Positions 52,214 to 62,100 of a stretch of 64,000 nucleotides of DNA are shown here, one piece after another (position 1 is the first letter of the stretch; the number at the start of each line of letters is the position of its first letter). The translations under genes and the position numbers were made by a program. Source of the DNA: an uncultured Victivallales bacterium. Lineage in GTDB: Bacteria > Verrucomicrobiota > Lentisphaeria > Victivallales > UBA1829. Below the pieces are notes generated by a model that was not told where the DNA came from, made no database searches, and saw only the letters and a program-made list of their open reading frames with translations. Location of the stretch: assembly GCA_944391115.1 (NCBI GenBank), contig CALXSJ010000002.1:186001-250000 (forward strand), written 5' to 3'.

Positions 52214-54079
52214 ATGAATCTGATCTGGAATGCGCGGAACACTCCCTCGGAACTGCATCCGGTCCTGAGGGCGCTCGGCGAGGAATATCCTCTGATGGAA
52301 GGGTCGCAGGGCGTCTGCCTGAGCTTTGAGAAGGTCCCGGAAACGGAGACGCTCCGCGTGACCCGGCACGGAGACGCGTTTCTCGTGACATACGGCGATG
52401 CCTCATTTGCCGCGCGCGGGGTCGCCTACGCCCTGTCCGGGCAGGAGTGCGACGAGCGGATCTACTTCCGCACGCACGGAATTCTGCTGGACTGCTCCCG
52501 GACGTTCGTGGTGCGCCCGGATTATTTCAAGCGCTGGCTCCGGCGTCTCGCCCTGCTCGGCTACAACATGGCGATGCTTTATACGAAGGACGCCTACCAG
52601 GTGCCCGGCGAGACCTATTTCGGATACATGCGCGGCGCATACTCCATGGAGGAGATCCGGGAAATCGACGCGTATGCGAAAAAGCTCGGCATCGAGATGA
52701 TCGCGTCGATTCAGGCGCTCGGGCACCTGGAGCCGATTCTGCGCTGGGGGGCTTATTACGAAGTCAGGGACACGGACAATGTGATCCTGGTGGATTGTGA
52801 AAAATCCTATGTTCTGCTGGAGAAGATGATCCGTTTCTGGAGCGAGGCGCTCGGCACCCGCCGGATTCATCTGGGCATGGACGAGACGCACGACCTCGGG
52901 CGCGGCAGATTCATGGACATGCACGGCTATGAGCGGCCTTTCGACATTTACAACCGCCATCTGAAGCGTCTCTGCGGAATCTGCGAGAAATACAGCCTCA
53001 GGCCGATCATCTGGAACGACATGTATTTCCGCTACGCGAACACGGCGCAGGACTATTACGACGCGAATTCCCCGATCCCGCAGGATGTGAAGGACGCGAT
53101 CCCGAAAACGGTTCAGCTTTCCTACTGGGATTATTATCACCGCGACGAGGAGACCTATCTGAAAATGCTGGACCGGACACGCGGCCTGAACGGCGGGGAG
53201 CCGTTCATGGCGTCCGGCATCTGGACCTGGTCGCGCCTCTGGTACGATGCGGAACAGACCCTTGCCACGGTGAAACCCTGCATTGACGCCTGCCGCCGTC
53301 GGAAGATCCGCGACATGGTGTACACCATGTGGGGTGACGACGGGGGCTACTGCGAATTTGAATCCGCATTCGCCGGGATGGCGTGGGCGGCGGACTGCGC
53401 CTTCAACGGCGAAGTCTCCGAGGAGCGTCTGAGCCCGCTTTACCGCGTGGTCTGCGGAACCTCCTACGAACTGCAGACCGAGCTCGGGAAAATGGAAATT
53501 GCATACCGGGGGGATGCAAAGGGGAAATGGTTCAATGTCAATGCGCCGTCCGTGCTCTGGGACGATCCGCTGATGGGAATCGTCTGGCATGAAATGCTTG
53601 CGCGCGATCCGGACGTCTGGCGCAATGCCCTTGAAACTTACCGCGCCTTGCGCGATAGGGCGGAGGCGCACCGGGAAGACCGTGCGGCGGGGATTGTCAA
53701 CCACGCGTGGAACATCCTGAACGTGCTGGCGAAGAAGGTGGAACTGCGCCTTGTGCTGCTGAACGCCTATGGCAAGCGGGATTTCTCCACGCTCGGTGTC
53801 GTCGCGGAAAAATATGTCCCGGAGGTGATTGACGCCCTGGAGGGGCTCAACGACTCCTTCCGCGACCAGTGGTTCCGCGGTTATAAATCCTACGGGCTGG
53901 AAATCATGCAGATCCGCCTTGCTGGGCTTCGCGAGCGGTACACCGAGCTGGCGCGCCGGATCGGCGAACTGCTCGACGGACGGATCGACCGGATCGACGA
54001 ACTGGAGCTCCGGCCGGAGACTGTCGGACTCGGCGAAACGCGCTACCGCATGATCGCCACGGGCGGCTGGTTTGTTTAA
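52214..54079 (+). CDS. GH20-like beta-N-acetylhexosaminidase, cytoplasmic
   Basis: A 621-aa protein with no signal peptide. A small N-terminal domain is followed by a barrel starting RTHGILLDCSRTFVV. The catalytic Asp-Glu pair of GH20-type hexosaminidases is seen in IHLGMDETHD (Asp223, Glu224). The first barrel also has MIASIQALGHLEPILRW, as in GH20 relatives. A large helical C-terminal region (about 430-620) is unlike secreted hexosaminidases. AAAGGATATGAA precedes the ATG at 52214. Being cytoplasmic it would act on imported N-acetylhexosaminides, phosphorylated or not. The next gene codes for a MurQ/GKRP-like protein. Confidence 0.82.
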   Translation: MNLIWNARNTPSELHPVLRALGEEYPLMEGSQGVCLSFEKVPETETLRVTRHGDAFLVTYGDASFAARGVAYALSGQECDERIYFRTHGILLDCSRTFVVRPDYFKRWLRRLALLGYNMAMLYTKDAYQVPGETYFGYMRGAYSMEEIREIDAYAKKLGIEMIASIQALGHLEPILRWGAYYEVRDTDNVILVDCEKSYVLLEKMIRFWSEALGTRRIHLGMDETHDLGRGRFMDMHGYERPFDIYNRHLKRLCGICEKYSLRPIIWNDMYFRYANTAQDYYDANSPIPQDVKDAIPKTVQLSYWDYYHRDEETYLKMLDRTRGLNGGEPFMASGIWTWSRLWYDAEQTLATVKPCIDACRRRKIRDMVYTMWGDDGGYCEFESAFAGMAWAADCAFNGEVSEERLSPLYRVVCGTSYELQTELGKMEIAYRGDAKGKWFNVNAPSVLWDDPLMGIVWHEMLARDPDVWRNALETYRALRDRAEAHREDRAAGIVNHAWNILNVLAKKVELRLVLLNAYGKRDFSTLGVVAEKYVPEVIDALEGLNDSFRDQWFRGYKSYGLEIMQIRLAGLRERYTELARRIGELLDGRIDRIDELELRPETVGLGETRYRMIATGGWFV

Positions 54080-54146
54080 GTTCCGGAATTTGAAAAATGG
54101 TGTTTTGCATGGACCGCATTGGTTTTTAAAATTAAGGTGTTGAAAG

Positions 54147-55823
54147 ATGAGTGAAGAGTCTGATCGTCAGGCAGTGAATTTCATGGAAAACGAAACCCAG
54201 TTCCATCTCGGCTTTCTGCCGACGGAACAGTCCAGTCCGCTGACGCGGAATCTGGATCGCGAATTCGCGTCCGGCAGCGGGAACGGCGTGCGCTGTCTCC
54301 AGCGCGTCGACCGCAATGTGCTTGAGATGGCGGTCCGCATTTTCCGGAGCGAAGCGTTTCGGAAACTGGTGGAGACCGGAAAGGAAACGATCGGCAGCGG
54401 CGGGAAAATCGTGTTTTCCGGCTGCGGCGCAACGGGACGTCTGAGCATTCTGCTGGAATGCATGTGGCGCGACTGCTGCGCGGAACATCCCTCCGTCGCG
54501 CGGCATGCGGACCAGGTGTTCAGCATCATGACCGGCGGCGATTACGCGCTTGTCCGTTCCGTGGAGTTTTTCGAGGATTATCAGGAGTTCGGGCGCCGGC
54601 AGGTGCGGGAAACGGGAATGTCCGGGAACGACATGCTGGTCGCGATCACCGAAGGCGGCGAAACCTCCTCCGTGCTCGGCACCGTGGACGAGGCGCTCCG
54701 GTGCGGCTCGAAAGTTTTTCTGCTGTTCAACAATCCCGCCGATCTGCTGGCGGAGCATCTGGAGCGTTCCCGCCGGGCGATCCGGAATCCCGCGGTCTGC
54801 GTGCTGGATCTCTCCTGCGGCCCGATGGCGCTTGCCGGATCGACACGGATGCAGGCGACGACCTCCGAACAGCTGGTGGCCGGAGCCGCGCTGGAGCTTG
54901 TCATGTGTTCTCTTCTGCATGCGCCCGCGCCGGATTACGCAAAGGCGTTTGAAACCCTGCTCGGAGAACTCGAGGCGTCCGCGGATGCAATCGCCTCCTA
55001 TATCGACTTTGAGTCCGGCGTCTACCGGAACAGAGGAAAGATCACCTATTTTGCGGATGATTATCTGCTGGATATCTTCACCGACACGACGGAACGTTCC
55101 CCGACCTTCATGCTTCCGCCGTTCCGGAAAAAGGACGACCTTGTTTCGCCTCCTCCGTGGGCGTTTGTCAAGAATCCGCTGCGTTCGACTCCGGAGGTCT
55201 GGGCGCACGGCATGCATCGCGCGCTGCGCTGTCTGGAATGGACGCCGGAGGACTACAGGCAGATGGGCGCCCCCGCGGCGATTCAGGGCAATCCTCCGAA
55301 AATCGCCGCAACCGAACTCCTGAAATTCGAGGTCGGGAACGAGTCCGTGGCGGAACGCTGCGATTCCGGAGAGGACGGCGCCGTTCTTGTGACGGTCGGA
55401 GGCCGGGGGGACGGTCCGCATCTTCAGGAGGCGTTTGACGCGATCTCCGCCGGGTTCCGCTTCCGGAAACGTCTTGCAGTCGGCGGAAACGGCTCCGCCG
55501 ATTTCAAAATCTCCGTTTCCTGCGCGGATTCGCCGCTGCACCTCATGTTCCATATGGCCGTGAAGCTGGTCCTGAACACCGCCTCGACGGGAATCATGGT
55601 GAAGCTCGGGCGCGTGACGGGAAACTGGATGAGCTGGGTCGATGTGACCAACAAGAAGCTGATGGACCGGGGAATCCGGCTGATTTCCGAAATCGGCGGT
55701 CTGGACTACGGCGAAAGCTGCAGGCGGCTTTTCGCGGCGGTCGAGGAGCTTGCGGCAAGTCCGGCTCCGGCAAAGGAGAAGCCTTCCGCCGTCCAGCATG
55801 TGCTGAACGGTCTGCGGAAATGA
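54147..55823 (+). CDS. MurQ/GKRP-like SIS-domain protein
   Basis: A 558-aa protein with sugar-phosphate isomerase (SIS) motifs of N-acetylmuramate-6-phosphate etherase: SGCGATGRLSILLE, then LAGSTRMQATTSEQ, and near the C-terminus NTASTGIMVKLGRVTGNWMS with TNKKLMDRGIRLI. In MurQ (about 300 aa) the last two blocks adjoin; here about 200 residues lie between them, as in glucokinase regulatory proteins that have two SIS domains. The MurQ stretch with its catalytic Glu (DASE) reads LECM here, so etherase activity is doubtful. In an operon with IclR and a GH20 enzyme it may be an amino-sugar-phosphate sensor or a modified etherase. Confidence 0.78.
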   Translation: MSEESDRQAVNFMENETQFHLGFLPTEQSSPLTRNLDREFASGSGNGVRCLQRVDRNVLEMAVRIFRSEAFRKLVETGKETIGSGGKIVFSGCGATGRLSILLECMWRDCCAEHPSVARHADQVFSIMTGGDYALVRSVEFFEDYQEFGRRQVRETGMSGNDMLVAITEGGETSSVLGTVDEALRCGSKVFLLFNNPADLLAEHLERSRRAIRNPAVCVLDLSCGPMALAGSTRMQATTSEQLVAGAALELVMCSLLHAPAPDYAKAFETLLGELEASADAIASYIDFESGVYRNRGKITYFADDYLLDIFTDTTERSPTFMLPPFRKKDDLVSPPPWAFVKNPLRSTPEVWAHGMHRALRCLEWTPEDYRQMGAPAAIQGNPPKIAATELLKFEVGNESVAERCDSGEDGAVLVTVGGRGDGPHLQEAFDAISAGFRFRKRLAVGGNGSADFKISVSCADSPLHLMFHMAVKLVLNTASTGIMVKLGRVTGNWMSWVDVTNKKLMDRGIRLISEIGGLDYGESCRRLFAAVEELAASPAPAKEKPSAVQHVLNGLRK

Positions 55824-55880
55824 CTCCGGCGCGGCGGGCGCCTGCTTCGCGGTTTTTCTCTCTTCCGGACTGTTTTTCTG

Positions 55881-55909
55881 TTGAAATCGGCGGCAGATGA
55901 CGGTATATT
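55881..55909 (+). promoter_or_regulatory. promoter of the Cys/Met PLP gene
   Basis: TTGAAA (55881-55886) and TATATT (55904-55909) are 17 bases apart, 33 bases before the coding start. Confidence 0.6.
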
Positions 55910-55942
55910 TCCGACTTGGCTATGAAACAAGGAGGCGGAAGC

Positions 55943-57220
55943 ATGAATCAGAAACTGAAGCTGGAAACCCTGGCCGTGCAGGCCGGATACACGCCGGAAA
56001 ACGGCGGCCCGCGCGTGGTGCCGATTGCGCAGAGCACGACCTACAAATACGACGACGCACAGAGCGTCGCCGACCTGTTCGACCTGAAACGTCCCGGATT
56101 TTTCTATACGCGGCTTGCCAATCCGACGGTGGACTGCTTTGAAAAGAAGATCGCCGCGCTGGAGGGCGGCGTCGCCGCGGTCGCGACGAGTTCCGGTCAG
56201 AACGCGAACACGCTGGCGATCATGAACATAGCGCGCAGCGGCGATCATATTGTGGCGATTTCCAGTCTGTATGGCGGAACGGTCTCGCTGTTTTCCAACA
56301 CGCTGAAGAAAATGGGCGTGGAATTTACCTTTGTTCTGCCCGATGCGCCGATCGGGGAGCTCGAGGCGGCAATCCGGCCGAACACGAAGGCGATTTTCGC
56401 CGAAGTTCTTGCGAACCCGGCGCTGATCGTCCTGGACATTGAAAAGATGGCGCAGACCGCCCACCGGCACGGGCTTCCGCTGATCGTGGACAACACATTC
56501 CCGACGCCGTTTCTCTGCCGTCCGTTCGAGTTCGGCGCGGATATCGTGACGCACTCCACCACGAAGTATATCGACGGACACGCCACCAGCGTCGGCGGAA
56601 TTGTCGTCGAAAAGGGCGGATTCGACTGGGGCAACGGCAAGTTTCCGGAATTCGTCAATCCGGATGAGAGTTATCACGGGCTTGTCTATACGAAGAATTT
56701 TCCGGAGGCGCCGTACTCCGTGAAACTGCGCGTCCAGTGGATCCGCGATCTCGGCACGCCGATGATGCCGTTCAATGCGTTTCTTTCCATGGTCGGAGTC
56801 GAGACTCTGCATGTCAGGATGGAGCGGCACTGTCAGAACGCGCTTGCGCTGGCGGAGTTCCTCGAATCCCATCCGAAGGTGGCCTGGGTGAATTATCCCG
56901 GTTTGAAATCCAGTCCGCAGCATGCGCTGGCGCGGAAATACATGCCGCGCGGCGCCAGCGGAGTGCTCTGTTTCGGTGTGAAAGGCGGCAAAGAGGCCGG
57001 AGAAAAGGTCATGAACGGATTGAAAATCGCATCGATTGTGGTGCATGTCGCGGACATCCGCACCGGCGTGCTGCATCCGGCGAGCATGACACACCGCCAG
57101 CTCAGCGAGCAGGAGCTGATCGCCGCCGGCGTGTCGCCGGATCTGATCCGCGTTTCCGTCGGCATTGAACATATCGACGACTTGAAGGCTGATTTCGATC
57201 AGGCTCTGCGTCAGGCATAG
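55943..57220 (+). CDS. O-acetylhomoserine sulfhydrylase-like Cys/Met metabolism PLP enzyme
   Basis: A 425-aa pyridoxal-phosphate enzyme. It begins LETLAVQAGYTPENGGPRVV and has the PLP lysine in THSTTKYIDGHAT and the family blocks SSGQNANTLAIMNI and LIVDNTFPTPFLCRPFEFGA. Length and motifs favour O-acetylhomoserine aminocarboxypropyltransferase, which makes homocysteine (or methionine) from sulfide; methionine gamma-lyase is the main alternative. AAGGAGG precedes the ATG at 55943. It is monocistronic, with its own promoter and terminator. Confidence 0.9.
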   Translation: MNQKLKLETLAVQAGYTPENGGPRVVPIAQSTTYKYDDAQSVADLFDLKRPGFFYTRLANPTVDCFEKKIAALEGGVAAVATSSGQNANTLAIMNIARSGDHIVAISSLYGGTVSLFSNTLKKMGVEFTFVLPDAPIGELEAAIRPNTKAIFAEVLANPALIVLDIEKMAQTAHRHGLPLIVDNTFPTPFLCRPFEFGADIVTHSTTKYIDGHATSVGGIVVEKGGFDWGNGKFPEFVNPDESYHGLVYTKNFPEAPYSVKLRVQWIRDLGTPMMPFNAFLSMVGVETLHVRMERHCQNALALAEFLESHPKVAWVNYPGLKSSPQHALARKYMPRGASGVLCFGVKGGKEAGEKVMNGLKIASIVVHVADIRTGVLHPASMTHRQLSEQELIAAGVSPDLIRVSVGIEHIDDLKADFDQALRQA

Positions 57221-57282
57221 CATGATCTCCCGGGCTGTGCCGCCTCCGGGCTTTTCCCGCCTCGGAGGCGGTTCTTCCGGAA

Positions 57283-57333
57283 GGAAACGCCGCGCCGTGT
57301 TTTTCTGCGCGGCATTTCCGCCTTTTCTTTTTT
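57283..57333 (+). terminator. terminator after the Cys/Met PLP gene
   Basis: GGAAA-C-GCCGCGC (57283-57295) pairs with GCGCGGC-A-TTTCC (57307-57319) with one mismatch, and is followed by a T-rich tract (CCTTTTCTTTTTTC). Confidence 0.7.
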
Positions 57334-57432
57334 CTGTATTCTCCAGCTTTTCCATTGCTCCTGCCGGACACGTGCCGGCTTCCGTTTCCGCCGCGCTTTC
57401 CTCTTCCGGGAGTTTTTTTTGAAAAAAACGAT

Positions 57433-57453
57433 TTTTGAAATTGCTTTTCAAAA
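57433..57453. promoter_or_regulatory. palindromic operator before the second marR gene
   Basis: TTTTGAAA-TTGCT-TTTCAAAA is a perfect 8-5-8 inverted repeat, 69 bases before the MarR start. It differs in sequence from the site at 20366-20384. Confidence 0.5.
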
Positions 57454-57522
57454 CGAAATGTAATATATTTACCGCCCCAAAATAATTTAAAAAATGAAAT
57501 ATCCCCTGAGGAGCAGCCTGAA

Positions 57523-58005
57523 ATGAAGTCCGAGGCAACGGAATTCTGGCGTTTGTTGTTTAATCTTGTGGATGACTTTCGTGAACTTGCGGCCCGCCGT
57601 AACCGGAATCTGGAGATGACGGAATTCGCCAATGTCACAGTGGGACAGATGCGCGTCCTGAAAGCCATTTTCGCCTTTGAGGAAAAATATCCGGACGGCG
57701 TGATGCTCAAGCTTCTTGCGGAAAAAGTGAACCTGACTCCCGGAGCGGCGTCCATCATCGTCGACACGCTGGTGAAACAGGGAATTCTGGACCGGCGGAC
57801 CAGCGAGGTCGACCGGCGCGCCGTCTGCATCGGACTTTCCGAACAGGGGAAGAAGATCATTGCCTGCTACGGCGACTTCTTCACCGGAGTGACCGCCGGT
57901 TTTCTGGGGGGTGTTTCCCGTGAAGAATATGAATCCATGATGAAACTGCTGACGAAATTCAATCAGAATATTTTAAAGATGAAGGATGAAAATGAAAATC
58001 AGTAA
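57523..58005 (+). CDS. MarR family transcriptional regulator of RND cassette 2
   Basis: A 160-aa winged-helix regulator. The HTH reads VMLKLLAEKVNLTPGAASII and the wing TSEVDRRAVCIGLSEQGKKI, closely like the MarR protein at 20408. GAGGAG precedes the ATG at 57523. The last codons overlap the start of the adaptor gene by 14 bases. It probably represses this cassette until an inducer binds. Confidence 0.88.
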   Translation: MKSEATEFWRLLFNLVDDFRELAARRNRNLEMTEFANVTVGQMRVLKAIFAFEEKYPDGVMLKLLAEKVNLTPGAASIIVDTLVKQGILDRRTSEVDRRAVCIGLSEQGKKIIACYGDFFTGVTAGFLGGVSREEYESMMKLLTKFNQNILKMKDENENQ

Positions 58006-59155
58006 CGCCGTTCTGCTGTCCGCCGCCGCTGCCGCGGGCATACTGCTGAGTGCCTGCCGTGAAAAAGTTCAGGAAAGACGCGTTGTGCCGCCCGCCATTG
58101 TCACGGAGTTCACCGTTGACGAAATGCTTCCGCAGGTGACCAAGGAATATGTCGGACACGTCCGCGCCAAGGGCGAGATTCCGATTCCGGTCCGCATTTC
58201 CGGAATCATCAAGAAGATGAACTTCAACGACGGCGACATGGTCAAGAAGGGCGATCTGCTGTTCGAGATCGAGGATGACGAATATGTGGCGAATGTCGCC
58301 GCGGCCAAAGCGCTGGTCGATCAGTACAAGGCGGAGCTCGAATACGCGGAAACGAACTTCAGACGCCAGAGCACGCTTGCGGAAAAAAATGCGACCGCGC
58401 GCGCCTCCCGCGACGACGCCGTAAGACTCTACCATGCGACAAAGGCGAAACTCGCCGAGGCGGAAGCCAAACTCATGAGCGCGAAAATCGAACTTGGCTA
58501 TACCAGGATCTATGCGGAAATCGACGGGCGCATGGGCAAGGCGACCTATTCTCCTGGCAACTATGTCACTCCCTCGAGCAGCGCGCTTGTGACGCTTGTG
58601 CAGGTGACGCCGGTCAACATCCGCTTCCCCGTCAGTGAGCGCGACCTCCTGACCATGTTCGGCAGCGTCAAGGGCGTCCGCGAGAAGGCGGAACTCAAGA
58701 TCCGCACCGCCGACGGGAAGATGCACGACGGCTGGACGGAGCTTCTTCTCGTTGACAACAAGACCGACACCTCGACCGGCACGATCGCGATCTGGTTTTC
58801 CGCCGACAATTCGGACCAGAAGCTGATTCCCGGCGGATTCGTCACGGTCTATCTCAGCGAAAAGCAGCCGCACAAGCTTCCGTTTGTCCCGAACACCGCG
58901 GTCATGACCGACCAGAAGGGCAGTTATGTGTATGTGCTGGACCGGGAAAACAAGGTTTCGCGGCGCAATGTGGAACTCGGGCCTCTTGTGGAATTGAATC
59001 AGACCATTGTGTCCGGACTGAAAAAAGGCGAACGCGTGGTGGCGACCGGAACGCATAAGACGCGTCCCGGGCTGATTGTCGCGCCGGTGAACGCCGCCGG
59101 GAAGACGCCGGAGAAATCCGCTCAGACGCCCTCCGCGAAGGAGTCCGGCAAATGA
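57992..59155 (+). CDS. RND efflux adaptor lipoprotein (membrane fusion protein), cassette 2
   Basis: A 387-aa protein with a lipoprotein signal peptide (lipobox LLSAC, Cys at about residue 22), so it should be anchored to the inner membrane by lipid, unlike the adaptor of cassette 1. The lipoyl halves are IKKMNFNDGDMVKKGDLLFE and YAEIDGRMGKATYSPGNYVT with a coiled-coil hairpin between. The C-terminal tail is Lys/Ser/Pro-rich. GAAGGA stands just before the ATG at 57992; an ATG at 57986 is an alternative. Confidence 0.92.
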   Translation: MKISNAVLLSAAAAAGILLSACREKVQERRVVPPAIVTEFTVDEMLPQVTKEYVGHVRAKGEIPIPVRISGIIKKMNFNDGDMVKKGDLLFEIEDDEYVANVAAAKALVDQYKAELEYAETNFRRQSTLAEKNATARASRDDAVRLYHATKAKLAEAEAKLMSAKIELGYTRIYAEIDGRMGKATYSPGNYVTPSSSALVTLVQVTPVNIRFPVSERDLLTMFGSVKGVREKAELKIRTADGKMHDGWTELLLVDNKTDTSTGTIAIWFSADNSDQKLIPGGFVTVYLSEKQPHKLPFVPNTAVMTDQKGSYVYVLDRENKVSRRNVELGPLVELNQTIVSGLKKGERVVATGTHKTRPGLIVAPVNAAGKTPEKSAQTPSAKESGK

Positions 59156-62100
59156 TTTCGGAGATTTTCATCGAACGGCCGAAACTGGCGATGGTGATCT
59201 CCATCGTCATCATGATCGGCGGCATTCTCTGCATCACGAAGGTGCCTGTGGCGGAATATCCGGAGATCACGCCGCCGCAGATCAACGTTTCGGCCACCTA
59301 TCCCGGCGCCAGCGCGCAGGTGATCGCGGACACTGTCGCGGCTCCGATCGAAACGGAGGTCAACGGCGTTGAAAACATGATTTACTTCTCCTCCCGTTCG
59401 GACAACAGCGGCAACTACTCGCTTGACCTGACATTCGAACCCGGCACCGATCAGGATATCGCGATGGTCAACGTGCAGAACGCCGTGAACCGCGCCGAGC
59501 CGGTGCTTCCGGAGGAGGTCGTCTCGCTCGGGCTGAACGTGAGAAAACGCAGCGGAGACATTCTCGGCGTCTTTGTCTTCACGGCCGATGAAGGAACGAT
59601 GTCCCGCCTTGACCTCAGCAACTATGTCGCGCGGAATATCCGCGAACCGGTCGCGCGCGTCCCCGGCGTGGCGCAGGCATATATCTTCGGCGAGCTCAAA
59701 TACAGCATGCGAATCTGGCTCGACCCGCTCAAGATGTCCGCGATGAACATCAGCGTGGACGAGGTCGCCGCCGCGATCACGAGCCAGAACCTGCAGGCGG
59801 CCGCCGGCGCGGTCGGCACCGAATTCAGCCATGACAAGATGCAGTTCAAAGTCAACGTGGTCGGGCGCCTGAGCAATGTGGACGAGTTCCGGAACATCGT
59901 CGTCCGGAGCGGAGACATGGCCCGGCAGGTGCGCATCGGCGACATCGCGCGCGTGGAACTCGGCTCCGACTCCTATTCCGGCTCCAGCTACTACAACGGC
60001 AAGGAGTGCATCGGCATGGCGGTCTACCGCAACAATGACGCCAACGCGCTGAACGTCATCAACGCTGTGAAGAAGGAGCTTGAAAATCTCAGCCGTTACT
60101 TCCCGCCGGGCGTCAGCTATCTGATGTCCTACGATCCGACCAGCTTCATCCGCGCGGCGATGGCGGAAATCATTGAGACGCTCCTGATTACATTCGTCCT
60201 CGTCGTGCTGATCACCTATCTCTTCCTGCAGGACTGGCGCGCGACGCTGATTCCCACCCTGGCGATTCCCGTCGCCCTGGTCGGCACGTTCGTTTTCATG
60301 GTCGCCCTGGGCATGAGCATGAACATCCTGACGATGTTCGCGCTGATTCTGGTGATCGGCTCGCTGGTGGACGACGCGATCATCGTGGTTGAAAACACCA
60401 TGCGCCTGATCGAGGAGGAGAATCTCTCCCCGAAGGAGGCGTCGATCAAGAGCATGCGCCAGATCACGGGAGCCATCATCGCGACGACGCTTGTGACCGT
60501 CGCCATCTACGCGCCGATCGGTTTCTACGGCGGCATGGTGGGGACGATCTACATGCAGTTTTCGATCACGATCTGCATTTCGCTGATTCTTTCGGCGGTT
60601 GTCGCGCTTTCCCTGAGTCCGGCGCTCTGTTCTCTGATTTTGCGCCCGCACCAGGAGCCGGCAAAAGTCTTCAAGCCCTTCAACGTCTGTCTTGACTTCT
60701 CCAAGAACATCTTTCTTTCATGTGCCGGTTTTCTGGTCCGCCGGGTGCTTCTGACCGTCGTCCTTTTCGGCGCGGTGCTTGCACTGAACTACATCATCTT
60801 CGACCGGACGCCGTCGGCCTTTCTCCCGCAGGAGGACAAGGGGGCGATTCTTGCGGAAATCGAACTGCCTCCGGGCTCCTCGCTGATCCGCACGAACAAG
60901 GCGCTGCTGGAGGCGGCCGGAAAATTCGGCAAGCTCAGGGGCGTGAGCGACGTCTTCTGCGTCAGCGGGTTCAGCTTCATGAGCGGCAACGGCGAAAACG
61001 TCGGCATCCTGATCCTGACGCTGGACGACTGGAGCAAGCGGAAAACTCCGGATCTTGCGATCGAATCCATTCTGGCGAAGGCGCAGCAGATCGGTCTCTC
61101 TCTGCCAGACGCCCGGATCGACGCGTTCATTCCGCCCGCCATCATGGGGCTGGGCGTGACCGGAGGCGTCACTTTCGTGCTGGAGGATGTGCAGGGACGC
61201 TCCGCGCAGGAACTGGCCAATGTTCTCAACCCGTTCATTTTCGAGCTCAATTCGCTGCCTGACGTGCAGTATGCGTTCAGCAAGTTCGATGTGAACACGC
61301 CTCAGATCGAGCTGACGCTCGACCGCAAGAAAGCCGAGGCGCTCGGCGTGCCGGTCAAGCGTGTGTTCGCCGCGCTCCAGTACAATCTTGCGTCCACCCC
61401 GGTCAACGATTTCAACATCGGCGGATTCACCTACAAGGTGAAGATGCAGTCCGATCTGAAGGAACGGCGCGACATCCGCAGCATCGAACAGCTTCTGGTG
61501 CAGAGCGACAGCGGCGGCATGGTTCCGCTGAGCTCGGTTGCAACGGTGAAATACATCTCCGGTCCCCGTCAGATCTCGCGTTTCACGCAGTATCTGAACG
61601 CCTCCGTCGCCGTCATGGGCAAACCGTTTGTCAGCAGCGGTTCCCTGATGAAGCAGATTCAGGCGCTTGCCGACGAGAAACTGCCGGAAGGCTACCGGAT
61701 CGCATGGACGGACATGAGCTATCAGGAGGCGCACAATCAGGGCAAGATCGGCATGCTTCTGGCGCTGGCCTTCATTTTCGGATATCTGTTTCTTGTCGGA
61801 CAGTATGAAAGCTGGACGATTCCGGTTCCCGTGGTGCTTTCCGTCGCGGTGGCGACGCTGGGCGGCTTCATCGGGCTCTACATCTGGAACCTGCCGCTGA
61901 GCATCTATGCGCAGCTGGGACTGGTCATGCTGATCGGGCTGGCCAGCAAGAATGCCATTCTGATGGTGGAGTTCTCCAAGCAGGAGCGTGAAGCCGGCGT
62001 GCCGGTCCGGGATGCGGCGATCCGCGGCGGGCGCGCCCGGTACCGCGCGGTTCTGATGACGGCCTATTCGTTTGTGATCGGCGTTTTCCCGATGGTGATC

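Larger units (their letters stand above)
57221..57522. other. 302-bp intergenic region with two hairpins and an operator
   Basis: No gene is seen. It contains a stem CCGCCTCCG/CGGAGGCGG at 57240-57271, the terminator at 57283-57333, an inverted repeat at 57433-57453 and an AT-rich stretch (57460-57500) that should hold the promoter of the MarR-RND cassette. Confidence 0.6.
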
